A program made the position numbers and the translations under genes. Below, in pieces: positions 1-12,244 of a stretch of 64,000 nt of DNA. Below the pieces are notes generated by a model. The model did no database searches, was not told the origin of the DNA, and saw only the letters and a list, made by a program, of their open reading frames with translations. The stretch comes from Portulaca oleracea (lineage: Eukaryota; Streptophyta; Magnoliopsida; Caryophyllales; Portulacaceae): NCBI GenBank assembly GCA_029582165.1, contig CM055877.1, positions 20,090,355 through 20,154,354 of the forward strand, read 5' to 3'. Position 1 is the stretch's first letter. Every line of letters starts with the position of its first letter.

Positions 1-1368
1 TGATATAACATTGAGCTAGGCATCAATATTAAGTGGTCAATCAAGCCAAATGAATACATGTAATGTCATAGTATTCATACAATTTTAACTTCAAAATGTT
101 TGAAGATTAGAGGAAGGATTTCAATATTACCAACTCAAAACCAAGTTCATCGAACTAGTTAGAGTTGATAAATATGAAACCAATGACCATATAATCTCGG
201 TTGAGCTAGATAAGAGCCAATTGATGGCGCTCATGTTCTGAAATAATTTGACCATTTTAAAACATGAGAAACCTCGGATCCCCTTTAGCCAAAAGATTGG
301 TGACCAAATATAGTCTTTTAGTGAAAAGGAAAATAAGATTTAAGAAATCTATCAAAGATAAGAAGTCGAAGGAAAGGTAAGGACAAACAGTTGTACATAC
401 CCAACCAATGACAGCAATCGGTTAACAACCAGATCATGTATGACACTGGGAGCGTGAATAAATATAAGGAAGACTTGATATATGATTTTAATTCTTGGCA
501 AATGCGTATATGATACACACTACCCTTATTAAACCCACTTTGAGTATAAGATACCGGCTGTGAAACTCGCATTTATGCAAATGTGCAGTATCTACAGCAA
601 AGTAGATGTGCTTTAAAAAATGAGAGTCAACCTACAAATAGGAACTTGCAATTAGTTGTAGTTCCTTATGAAGAGTTGGTTGTTTATCCATTCCCTCAAG
701 ACTTATAAGAGAAATTTATAGGTGATTCTATGTTCTCATTATAAGTAGAAATTTGATTTCTTGCTCTCAATTAGAGAGAGAGAGGATCTCGGATAAACAC
801 ACCCAACACATCGAAACCAAAAGGTTTAAAAGGAATAACTCATGTTCAAACATAAAACTTGTAACTATCTATTAAGTCATGCAAATCAAAGCGCATTCAG
901 AAGCGTCACAGTGATAGACTTTTGAATTATAAGACTTTGAAACATGTGATGTCTACAAAGCATGACTGTACCTTTTACAAGAAAGGGTGAACATGCCAAC
1001 AAACACTCATGCATATGGATGTGTGTAGTCCAATTGAGCACAAGTACAAGAGATGGATTACTTCAAATCTTCAAAGATGAATAAAATAACACATGGTGAT
1101 TCATGTATGTGAGACTCATCTGAAGCTGGAATGTTAAAATAGTTTAAAGATTTCCAAAATGAAGTAGTCTTGGCGAAACAATGAGAGCACCTAGATAAGA
1201 TCGAAAGGATGCTAATGGTTGAGCCAAGAGTTTGAACAAATGACTCAAATGAAACATAATTCTGGCACTATAAGCTTAACTCATATTAATCAGAAATGTA
1301 TTCAGAAACTGCATAGTGCAGGATTTTGGAAAACCTAAACTTTGAAAAGTTCAATGTTTGCAAAGCAT

Positions 1369-1720
1369 GTCTGATGAATAAGATGACTAAAATCACCTCT
1401 TACTGGAATTGGTGAACAAGCTAATGACTTATTAGTATGCTTACATACTGATGTATGTGGGCCTATGAGCACTAGTGCTAGAAGAAGGTTTACTGTACTA
1501 TTTCATCACTTTCAGTGACGATATTTTAGTAGATACGGGTATATCTACTTAATACGCCACAAGTCCAAATCCTTTGAAAATGTTCAAAGTGTTTCAAAGT
1601 GAAGTACAAAACCAACTTGGCAAGAAAATAAAAACCCTTCAATTAGATTGAGGAGGTGAGTATTTGAGCCAAAGATTTCATTGACCATTCCAGAGAGTGT
1701 GGAATTGTTTCATAACTCTC
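1369..1720 (+). pseudogene. Copia integrase remnant
   Basis: Reading across stops and frame changes gives copia integrase-core pieces: a CL-GKMTK-type pre-core motif, then DVCGPMSTSARRRF near 1,452-1,492, then words matching the usual SRYGYIYL, HKS-SFE, NQLGKKIKTLQ-D and GGEYLS order. In copia elements this is the DDE core that integrates the cDNA. Several stop codons and frame breaks make it non-functional. The matching segment of Copia-2 (59,280-59,640) has the same order and some different lesions. Confidence 0.75.
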
Positions 1721-2379
1721 TCATCTAGGAATACGATAATTCAATGACGTATCTAATAGGAGGAATCACACCTTATTAGATATGGTGCGATCAATGATGG
1801 TTGAATCAACATTGCCTGTTACCTTCTGGGGATACACGCAGTTAACCATAACTCTAATTACTGAATAAAAATTATCTGAAGCACTAGAGAAAAGAGGTTC
1901 ATGAACCATTTTCTGAAGAAAGGAGTATCCTTTCTACAAACTGTTGTAGAGGAAATTGTTTGTGTCTCAAAATGCTTTCTTCTTAGAGAATATGTTATTC
2001 TCTAAAAGAAAGAGCGGGAGAGTTTTGAACTTACCAAAGTTCAATAGACACAAAATACTATAATCATCACCTAAAACTCCGCTACTTGATCCTATTTCAA
2101 AATTTTCCTACTGGTCGGGAAATTAAGAACAAGGTTGAGGCAGTTGAAGCTTCTCAAAATGTTGAAGAGAAGGTGTCATCAACATTACTCCAAGCAAGGT
2201 CAGGTAAACAACTCCGTTAGCCACAAAGATATCGATCTTCCATGGATGAACGTGAGATGTTACTTTTAGAAAGTAATGACTCTACCTATATCCAAGAAGC
2301 TTTAAGTAAATCAAGATTCCATGCAACCAAGTCTAAAATGGACTCCATGTATGCAACCAAGTTTAGAACTCGGTTGATT

Positions 2380-3060
2380 TAAGGTGTGAGCCATCAGGCA
2401 TAGGAGGGTTTTAAGGCAAAACATGGGTTCATTAAGATAGACATAAAGACTAACTTCAAAATTAGATTTTGAAGAAAGGTGTGTACTTAACACAATTGAG
2501 TGGTCTTTTGTTGGAATACATGTAAACTTCAAGAGACCATCTATGGTCTTAAGGAAGCTTCTAGGAGTTGGAATCATTGACCTTCTTGACCAGGATATCA
2601 AAAAGGTTTGGCATACTGGGAAGTGCCAAAGATATTATTGCGTTTACAAGCAGTTCAGTGGGAGCAATGCGTTTTCTGATATTGTATGTGATTGACATAC
2701 TTCCTACTGAGAAGAATATTCCATTGTTGCTTCTACTGAGGTTGACTTGGAAATAATTTTCAAAGTGAAGGATTGGTGGGGCTAAGAATTTTCTTGGAGA
2801 CAAGATCTATAATGATAGGTTAAAGATTTTGATTGTTTGAATCAAAGTTAACTAGGTGTTGAATAGTTCAACTCACTCTGAGAATGAATTAATTTCCATA
2901 AATCATGGCATATCCTTACGGAATTTGATTGTCTCAAAACAATTAGAAGTTCTAAGGATGAGACATATAACTCATGCTTCAAGCGTGAAATTAATGTATG
3001 CCATGAGATGTTCAAAGTCCAACATAACATATACATTGTATATGTATAAGCAAAACTAAG
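2380..3060 (+). pseudogene. Copia reverse transcriptase remnant
   Basis: The motif order is that of copia RT. A YGLKEASRSWN-like palm/finger motif lies near 2,540-2,575. LYVIDIL near 2,681-2,701 sits where the catalytic YVDD box belongs, and the first Asp of the box is lost. GAKNFLGDKIYNDR lies near 2,780-2,818, and ASSVKLMYAM near 2,976-3,005 corresponds to the family's SAVGSLMYAM. Stops and frameshifts separate the pieces. It cannot encode an active enzyme. The copy at 60,460-60,960 shows the same loss at the YVDD box. Confidence 0.75.
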
Positions 3061-3259
3061 GAAGTTTCCTAAGTCTAAAGTGGTTGATCAAAGCTAAGTG
3101 TGAAGAGTTGCATTGATGCTACACTCATGCAGAGAAATATGATTATCTGAAAGGTTAGAGAAAATTATACGATCGGTATTGAGTGGTATGGAGGTGAACT
3201 GGAAGAAGTTCCTAACATGACATGCGTCTAATTAAAAAAATAAGACAAGTATGACACGA

Positions 3260-3500
3260 CTTTAGAAGTTGTGGCAGAAACTGTTAGGATTGCGAAGTTC
3301 GTTTTTTTGAACTGGGTGATGTTTCTAGCCTTGCGAGAGAAACGCAGCCTTGTTGATAGGAGCCATCACTCAAGCAAAGGAACTGAAGGTCACAATGAAT
3401 CCAAACATGTGATCCGAAAATATCTTCCTGTATGAAATGTCATTAGTGAGATGGTATATGTACGAGGTTCATTGCAAGTATTATGTACTAAACCCCTGTT
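3260..3500 (+). pseudogene. Copia RNase H remnant
   Basis: GAITQAKE near 3,360 matches the copia RNase H motif normally read as GA-AQAKEP-SH. It is followed by decayed equivalents of the SKH-RKYHLVRE and DN-ADPLTK segments. An upstream piece matches the EAEY-AL-EA helix. It is interrupted by stops. Copia-2 keeps the same segment, open for 60 codons, at 61,283-61,465. Confidence 0.6.
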
Positions 3501-4620
3501 GTAGTTATAGTATGATAGTCATGCATGGGCAATAGGTATTAAACACATTCCGGAATACCAACAAGTCAAATTTACATGAATTGTTCATGAATTATGACCT
3601 TGCTGATTCATCATTAAGAATAAAGATTCCAAAATTTACATCAATTGTGGTTTAGAATTATGTAAATGTCCAAAAAGGTTAGCGCATTCAAAATGAGAAA
3701 TTGGATGAGGTTCGATTTCTGAAACCCCATTAGTGAACTTGATAACGGTAGTCTTGGTCGACAGTCGACCTGGTTCCTAATTGTATTATCACGTAGGAAC
3801 AGTGATAATATCAACACAATTAGCATGTAGGATTGAGGTGATGATCAAGTTTCGTGATCATAGTGATGTGATGACATCATAAATCAATCAAATGGGTCTT
3901 GTTGAGAACAACTACCGAATTGACTTGCAGTGGGAGCTCTTTAAGTTGGTAATTGTCATAGGAGCTCTCACTACTAAAAATTCCTAAATCCTGAGTTCAG
4001 TACATAGACTACATGGTCTGTTGTGACTTTGGAGCGCGTCAAACGCCTTTTGTAACAGTAGGCTATAAAGGCGGTGTATGAGTTATAGTTGGATCATGTG
4101 AGAATGTGTGTCTGAACAAAATTACATTGTCCTCCCTATTAGGGACAGTTGTCTCGTTGGCCACTCGGTGAGATTGGACTGAAAATGCTTGGCCGAGCTC
4201 AGTTGAATCAATAGTTGATCGTCTGTTTTTCAAATTCTAAACTCGGAGATCGAGGAACGTTCGGGTCTTACATAAGGATGACTTTAGCTTACCTTATCCG
4301 AACTAGAGACAGTAAGTGACAAGGGAATTCAAGGAATCGAACACTTGTGGCACAAGTAGGAGATTGTTGGGAATGTCCCGACAATGTTCGATATACACGG
4401 AGATTAAACCAAAGTAATATAGTAATTATATATCTTGCTAGAGATCTCTATAATTAGTAATTAAATATGTTTAATTACAACTATATTATTTGGTCCTACT
4501 GGGTCACACAAGTCAGTTCCCTGGAACAATGTATGTAACCTAAATGATATTGTATCATGTTTAGAAAACTTGGAAATTGATTTCTGTGAGAAATCAGCCC
4601 AACATGGACCAAATTGGGTT

Positions 4621-4747
4621 CAACACGGGTCGTGTTGACCCAACACGGTCCGTGTTGAGACATAACGGTCTGTGGTGTCCATGGGCCGAATAATTGGACC
4701 TTCTGGAGTCCAACATGGACCGTGTTGTTTCAACACAGACCGTGTTG
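4621..4747. repeat. Dyad array CAACACGG-N-CCGTGTTG in Copia-1 LTR
   Basis: 17-bp inverted repeats start at 4,621, 4,641, 4,661 (decayed), 4,711 and 4,731. The spacing is an exact 20 bp within each group. Several are damaged by transitions (for example CAACATGG, CAACACAG). A further degenerate copy starts near 4,600. The array lies about 75-200 bp upstream of the TATA box, so a protein-binding or promoter role is possible, but this is inference. Confidence 0.85.
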
Positions 4748-4821
4748 GGCCCAAAAATGCGTCGTTGTTTTAAGTCGGCCCTTTAGGGTTTTTGAACCCT
4801 TTCCCTAGGTTTTCTAAACAC

Positions 4822-4830
4822 TATATAAAG
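4822..4830 (+). promoter_or_regulatory. TATA box of Copia-1 LTR
   Basis: TATATAAAG lies 93 bp after the last dyad. It is identical in sequence and context in both Copia-2 LTRs (54,792 and 62,714). It marks the likely U3/R boundary region, with transcript start about 30 bp downstream. Confidence 0.75.
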
Positions 4831-5222
4831 GGGTCTCTGGGAGAGATTATTCTACAACCAACTGCCTAAGACTCTTAGAGAGATACCAGGATGATTTCCT
4901 GAGTTCCTCTCTCTTTTAGTTTGCAGTTATAGTTTCAGGAAACATTCTCTGTTTCCCGAAACAATCTTACATACATCTTAGATTGAGATTCGTCTCGATC
5001 GGGTCGATCTAGCAATCGGGATCCCGGAGTGCTGCATGGACTTTTCAGTAGAAGGTTTCAGTGTTGGAATCTGGAAGGTCAACCTCTTGTTCAGCCGGAA
5101 TTAGCGATCAGGTATAATTACTAAAGCCTCTGTAGTTGTTTTGATTAATTGTTTATAGCTGTTATAATTTTCCGCCAATTAATATGTATCTGTTTAGGAA
5201 ATAGATAACCTAAAACCTAACA

Positions 5223-5654
5223 CCACCTCCTTCAGCTGCTTAAAACCTGCCCAGGTTTTAAGCGGTCCAGGCCCAATTTTCCAGTTCCCGTGGCCCATTT
5301 GTGTGTAGTCTTATCTTGAGCCTTTCTGTTTTGGCTTCAACCGGCCCATTCGTGTATTTTTGATGTTCCGGCTTTTGTTATCGACCCAATGATGCTTGGT
5401 TCTGAAATTTTTGCTCGAGTTATCTCCGACACTTAAGTTTTTGGTTCTTTTTTATTTTCTTTTTCCCATAATGTAAAAAATCATGCAAAATTGCATTAAT
5501 AAAGCGTCAAATTTGTGCATACATCAAGTCTTGCATCAGCAAAGAGTCTAATAAAAAAAATATAATACAAAGAGTCTTGCATAAAAAATAAAAAAAGAGT
5601 ACAAAGAGTCTTGCATAAAAAAGTACAACGGAGTCTTGTATTGCATAAGTTTCA
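5223..5654. other. Tat/Ogre-like element internal DNA, no gene
   Basis: The sequence is GGCCCA-rich with one copy of the dispersed dyad (5,238-5,263), matching the style of 13,440-17,100. I see no coding sequence. It lies downstream (on the minus strand) of the PMD gene stop codon. Copia-1 inserted into it, so the continuation of the Tat-like element should lie left of the window. Confidence 0.55.
5238..5263. repeat. Perfect dyad (12-bp arms, 2-nt loop)
   Basis: The left arm is GCTTAAAACCTG, the loop is CC, and the right arm is the exact reverse complement. It is a variant of the dyad family dispersed through 13.5-17.1 kb, with the longest uninterrupted stem of any copy. Confidence 0.85.
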
Positions 5655-5765
5655 TCACCACAGGGAACCTGAATCGCCGCTGTCCTCCACTAAGTTGCCA
5701 CCTGCATTTGAAGCTCCCGCGTTGGAAGTGCCGGCCGTGCCGAAATAGGTATCCCAGGAGTAATA
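5655..5765 (-). pseudogene. C-terminal end of the PMD gene, cut off by the CACTA insertion
   Basis: On the minus strand the reading frame continues from 11,176 across the CACTA site, once the 3-bp duplication is counted once. It gives a Gly/Ser/Asn-rich tail (YSWDTYFGTAGTSNAG...) ending ...SGSLW and a TGA at 5,655-5,657. The seamless frame shows the CACTA inserted into an existing coding exon. No domain is recognised in the tail. Confidence 0.75.
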
Positions 5766-5784
5766 CACTACAACAGAACAGGTC

Positions 5785-6115
5785 TGAGGCGACCGTTTCT
5801 ATTGGTCGCAATAGGCCTCTATCGGTCATAGAAGAGGGCGGGCGACCGATATCAGCGACCGATACGTATCGGTCGCCACTTATCCGTCATTTTCCTCACC
5901 GGGCGACCGATACGTATCGGTCGCTAAACTTGCGACCGATAGTGGCACGATCGACCGATACATATCGGTCGCTGTGTATCGGTCGCAAGCTCAGCGACTG
6001 ATGGCGTATCGGTCGCAACATGTTGGTTGCAAAATAGCGACTAATACAATATCGGTCGCAAGGTAACAATCACTAATAGCAACTATTAATCAGCGACTGA
6101 TACGTATCGGTCGCA
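5785..6115. repeat. CACTA left subterminal repeats
   Basis: About a dozen copies of GCGACCGATA(CG) occur in both orientations, several fused into the dyad GCGACCGATACGTATCGGTC. Subterminal repeats of this kind bind the TNPA-type protein in En/Spm elements. Binding here is inferred from position and symmetry. Confidence 0.85.
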
Positions 6116-6239
6116 GAATTTAATTTTATTTTTAAAAAAAAATTTAGGATTGTGATCGATTAGGTTATAATCCCGCTGTGTTTGTAGATATGTTTATGAA
6201 TTATCGGTCGCTGCTATTATTATATTACCCAATATATAT

Positions 6240-7647
<1,408 letters not shown>

Positions 7648-7836
7648 CAAAGAAGATATTTATCCACTTGTCAGTTTCATACATAATATAATTAAACATA
7701 TATAATATTGAACATTCATGCATAAGTTTCATACATAAGCTAAATTTCCCACGTACATACGTTAAATATTCATAAGTTTCATACATATACTTACTTAATA
7801 TCCGTACAAATATATAATAACTAAAAATGCATAAGT

Positions 7837-10800
7837 TCAAGGTTGGGGAGGGAATTGCGAGTATCTTGATAAGTTTAGATATAGAGACGGGGAAGAAGAA
7901 CTACCAACTTGTTGTTGATGTTGGAACACTTGTGTCAATTGGCTTTGAATCTGAGAAAGGGCGGATGAGTGGGCAACAAGTTGATCCCCCGTAATAGCAT
8001 CGGTGGACGGGGTTGCGCCGGCATGCCTCAAAGAAGAACTACCCTGGGCGGGGGGTGGAGTATCGTAGAAGTACGAGGTTACACTCCCAAGACCATAGAC
8101 AATTTGCTCTATTGGTTTGTACCCTTGCCAATTGGAGGTACAACTCCCTAGCTTCCGGGGAGTTCTCACTTATGCCACGTTCCTCTATTTTTTGGCGAAA
8201 AGTTTCCTGTAAACATTCATACATAAGTAGCAAACACAATCCAAAACGGGCATAAAACATGCACGGCCACACGCCGGAGTTCAACTTCAATCCAAAACAT
8301 ACATTAAACATACACAGCCATACGCCGGAGTTCAAATACAACCCAAACACACATAAAACATGCTCGACACTTTAAACATGCACGACCACACGACGGAGTT
8401 CAAATTCAATCCCAACACACATAAAACATGCACGGCCACACGCCGGAGTTCTAATTCAATCCAAAAAATTTATTAAACATACACGGCCACACGCCGGAGT
8501 TCAAATACAACCCAAACACACATAAAACATGCACGGCCCCACGCCGGAGTTCAAATTCAATCCAAAATATACATTAAACATACACGACCACATGCCAGAG
8601 TTCAAATACAACCCAAACACACATAAAACATGCACGGCCATACGTCGAAGTTCAAATTCAGTCAATACGACCACACGCCGGATTTTAAACACTATCTAAA
8701 AGACACTTTAAACATGCACGACAACACGCCGGAGTTCAAATTCAATCCCAACACACATAAAACATGCACGGCAACACGCCGGAGTTCAAATTCAATCCAA
8801 AACATACATTAAACATGCACGGCCACACGCCGGAGTTTAAACACAATCCAAAAGACACTTTAAACATGCACGGCTACACGCCGGTGTTCAAATACAATCC
8901 AAACACACATAAAACATGCACGGCCACACGCCGGAGTTTTAATTCAATCCAAAACATACATTAAATATACACGGCCACACGCCGGAGTTCAAACACAATC
9001 CAAAAGACACTTTAAACATGCACGGCCACACGCCGGAGTTCAAATTCAATAAAAAACATACATTAAACATACACAGCCACACGTCGGAGTTCAAATACGA
9101 CCCAAACACACATAAAACATGCACGACACTTTAAACATGCATGACCACATGCCGGAGTTCAAATTTAATCACAACACACATAAAACATGCACGGCCACAC
9201 GCCGGAGTTCATATTCAATCCAAAACATACATTAAACATACACGGCCACACGTCGGAGTTCAAATACAACCCAAACACACATAAAACATGCACGGCCACA
9301 CGCCGAAGATCAAATTCAATCCAAAACATACATTAAACATAGACGGCCACACGCCGGAGTTCAAATACAACCCAAACACACATAAAACATGCACGATACT
9401 TTAATCATGCACGACCATACGCCGGAGTTCAAATTCAATCCCAACACACATAAAACATGCACGGCCACACGCCGGAAATCCAAAACATACATTAAACATA
9501 CACGGCCACATGCCGGAGTTCAATCACAACCCAAACACACATAAAACATGCACGACTACACGCCGGAGTTCAAATTCAATCCAAAACATACATTAAACAT
9601 ACATGACCACACGCCGGAGTTCAAATACAGTTCAAACACGCATAAAACATGCACGACCATACGCCAGAGTTCGAATTCAATCCAAAATATACATTAAACA
9701 TACACGGCCACACGCCGGATATCAAATTCAATCCCAACACACATAAAACATGCACGGTCACACGCCGGAGTTCAAATTCAATCCAAAACATCTATTAAAC
9801 ATGCATGGCCACATGCCGGAGTTTAAGGACAATCCAAAAGACACTTTAAACATGCACGGCCACACGCCTGAGTTCAAATTCTATCCCAAACATACATTAA
9901 ACATACTCGACCACAGGCTGGAGTTCAAACACAATCCCAACACAACTTAATGTTTATGAATATGTGTAAAGGAAACTTACATCGAGTGTGGCATCATGTG
10001 GGGAACTCCACACCGGTTTCCCCGTAGGATTTCGCCCACAGTGAATGTGAGCGTGGACTTCGGAAAGGGTCATGAATTTCCCTTCGGCCATCTACAAGTT
10101 AGAATAGTAAATGCAAACAATTGTTTAGATAGTTCTTACTAGTTAATGTATACATATAATTTTATTAATTGTGCCAGTATAGGTTTCACCTTCTTCTTCA
10201 TATAAGTTGCTGCCGAAACAGAGCCGACATGCGTAATGCAATTGTCCGCCTTCTCCGAATTTCGGTTTGCCTTGGCGGCATTTGACCATCGAATAAAATC
10301 CTCGGTTTGGGATTCCTCCTTCATTGCATCACAGCTCCTCGGTCATATGAGGTACAGGGTCAGTCCTCTTTTTGGTCCTGACCTTGTATCCCGTATCAGA
10401 AGCCCGATCGCACAATTTCGTGTGCCACCCACTGAACACCTCTCGTGTGATGTCTTCGTCCAACACATAATGCCGTTGTATAAAGTAATTTATTAGTGAT
10501 AGTTAAACGACTATTACGTAAAAGAAAATTATAACCCAATTTGCATAATTACTTACACAGAATTCCCCCCACAAATTTGTTTTCTCAGATTTCGACCATT
10601 TAGAAGCAGGCTTCGGATTCGGGTGGGAACGAATTTGCCGTCCAACAAACCGTGCTAAACGGGTGTCGGGGAACCTATGCAATCGTTATGAAAAAACAAA
10701 TAAAGTTAATAAAACAAATTCTAAATAATGTACATAGGATTTTATGTGATCATCTTAACAATGCTCCCCCCGTTCAAGTCGTATACGGTTGGGGTCGGGG

Positions 10801-10860
10801 TGTGAGAGGAACGAGCGAGATGGAGAGAGAAAGAGCAGCGAGTATCGAATGAATTCTGCC
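7837..10860 (-). pseudogene. Transposase-like gene of the CACTA (Ptta/En/Spm type), broken
   Basis: Exon-like blocks on the minus strand: (a) 10,557-10,674 (FPDTRLARFVGRQIRSH..., donor GTAAGT at 10,556); (b) about 10,140-10,480, with a frameshift near 10,325, containing FIRWSNAAKANRNSEK and the CITHVGSVS stretch that resembles the Transposase_24 family motif NR...HT-GS-S; (c) 9,977-10,092 (MAEGKFMTLSEVHAHIH..., donor GTAAGT); (d) 7,837-8,215, with a frameshift near 8,125, containing VYGLGS and a Gln-rich tail. In this family VYGLGS follows the conserved core. The intron between (c) and (d) is filled by the minisatellite. The frameshifts indicate decay. The family assignment rests on motif memory and needs a profile search. 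Confidence 0.6.
8240..9950. repeat. 50-bp minisatellite, about 34 units, inside an intron
   Basis: The unit contains CGGCCACACGCCGGAGTTCA and recurs every 50 bp (for example 8,261, 8,311, 8,431, 8,481, 8,531, 8,581). Two unit types alternate over much of the array: one with TTCAATCCAAAACATACATT, the other with TACAACCCAAACACACATA. This gives a 100-bp higher-order repeat. A third type carries CAATCCAAAAGACACTTT. Weak open frames on both strands are a by-product of the repetition. Confidence 0.9.
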
Positions 10861-10869
10861 CGTTCAGTC

Positions 10870-11155
10870 ATTGAAAAGTGACGGCGACTGATAGCCAGCG
10901 ACCGATACGGTATCGGTCGCTCGGTCAGCGACCGATAGAATGCCAGATAAAATAAATATAACCGTTGACGTATTTATTGGGGCGCGTGACCGATACCCAG
11001 CGACCGATATGGTATCGGTCGCTCGCTCAGCGACCGATAAGGGAAGACTTGCGACCGATACGGTATCGGTCGCCAAATAGCGACCGATATGGTATCGGTC
11101 GTTGTATATCGGTCGTCCGTGTCTATACGAACGACCGATACGTATCGGTCGCCCC
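10870..11155. repeat. CACTA right subterminal repeats
   Basis: Repeated GCGACCGATA blocks in both orientations, several as GCGACCGATA-CGG/TGG-TATCGGTCGC dyads with a one-base change at the centre compared with the left end. They mirror 5,785-6,115. Confidence 0.85.
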
Positions 11156-12167
11156 AGACGTTTCATGTTGTAGTGATAGTCAGGACCATGAGTAGTCTGA
11201 CCAAGATGCGATGGACCAGACATGGGCACTCCTGAAAGATGTACGCTCGATGGCGAAGACACAGAGTGTTCCTGTGAAGCAGCCAACTAGGAATGATCGG
11301 GAACTCGCCATTCAACAGACGGAGTAGGCCATAAAGGATCGGTTCCATAACCGGGAGCTGGCCAACCAGAAGAAATAGATCCTTCCAGCCTAGAGTGTTG
11401 AGGCACGGACCATTCTTGAGAACCCATGGGCCATGACGGACCCGTCCTAGGAGCAGGGACAGGCCACCCTGCAGAAACGGAACCAAAAGAGAAAGCATCG
11501 TAGGGTGCAGGACGTGAAGTAGCGTCATCCGCTAGGGCTTGATTGCCGGGATACCCTACGGATGCACCTGAGTCACGGTCCCTCACAACTATCTCCCGAC
11601 CGCGATGAGCAGAGCGCACTGAAGTTGGAGTACGATGAGAATGAGAAGGTCGGTCTTTGGCGCTTGACTCGGAAGCATCCTCCACCCAGTAGGAATGGAG
11701 TTGAGTATCACCACCATATCCAACACTATGATACGACCGTCCATGACCATGTGGCTCCTCGAAGGACATTTGAGCCATGTCCTCTTCCATACTCGGAGGG
11801 CGGCGACCTCTACTACCGGACCTGCTACGATGAGATCCAGTTGAGTGTTGGCCATCTATCAGAATGCCTTTGCCGCGACCCTCTTGCACAACTAATAGAG
11901 GAGGAAGAGAACAACTGCCAATTTCTCCCGAGATCAACCTCGAGAAAAATACTCCTCTACCGAAGAGCGGCGTGGGGGCTCCATGCGAGGAACGCCTGCA
12001 GTAGAACGTCGAGGTGGTTCTCTGGGAACAGACTCCGCATCAGCCTCCATATAAGCTCTTCCGGCAGCATTACCTTGATATCTACCTGAACCGGTGAATC
12101 CCCGATCAATAAACTTCCTCATGGTGCTCCACTCCTTAGTCAATTGCCGGAGGAAAGCCCATCTCGG

Positions 12168-12244
12168 CTGAAAGATAACAGGACAAGGGGTTATCCATAA
12201 GTAGCATATGGAGTAAAAGGAAGCAACATAAAACAAAGAATTAC
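12168..12244 (-). other. Spliceosomal intron in the PMD gene (77 bp)
   Basis: The donor GTAATT at 12,244-12,239 and the acceptor TTTCAG ending at 12,168 bound an AT-rich 77-bp gap. It links ...ALQAFDCKP to PRWAFLRQLTKEW.... Its presence argues that the cargo was taken up as genomic DNA rather than spliced mRNA. Confidence 0.6.

Larger units (their letters stand above)
1..4364 (+). mobile_element. Copia-1: decayed internal region of a Ty1/copia retrotransposon, left end outside window
   Basis: The stretch is colinear with 57,902-62,276 (Copia-2) at high identity, and it ends in a polypurine tract and a 3' LTR. No long reading frame survives. Short in-frame islands of integrase, reverse transcriptase and RNase H can be read in the order expected for copia pol (IN before RT). 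The remaining sequence, including 1-1,350, is homologous to Copia-2 but I cannot assign it a domain. The element is non-autonomous. Its two copies in the window flank unrelated DNA, so they are independent insertions of one family. Confidence 0.85.
4365..5222 (+). repeat. Copia-1 3' LTR (858 bp)
   Basis: It begins TGTTGGGAATG directly after the purine-rich AAGTAGGAGAT and ends CCTAAAACCTAACA, giving TG...CA ends. It is homologous over its whole length to the Copia-2 LTRs at 54,436-55,191 and 62,277-63,113. It contains a dyad array (4,621-4,747) and a TATA box (4,822-4,830). Downstream DNA (5,223 on) belongs to the Tat-like element. This copy has more C-to-T and G-to-A changes in its dyads than Copia-2, which suggests an older insertion. 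Confidence 0.9.

Noticed and set aside
318..3826. Minus-strand frames in Copia-1 as genes
   Set aside because: They oppose recognisable integrase and RT remnants on the plus strand and have no motifs of their own.
8240..9950. CRISPR-like array of 50-bp repeats
   Set aside because: The repeats are contiguous with no unique spacers and the DNA is plant nuclear. It is a minisatellite.
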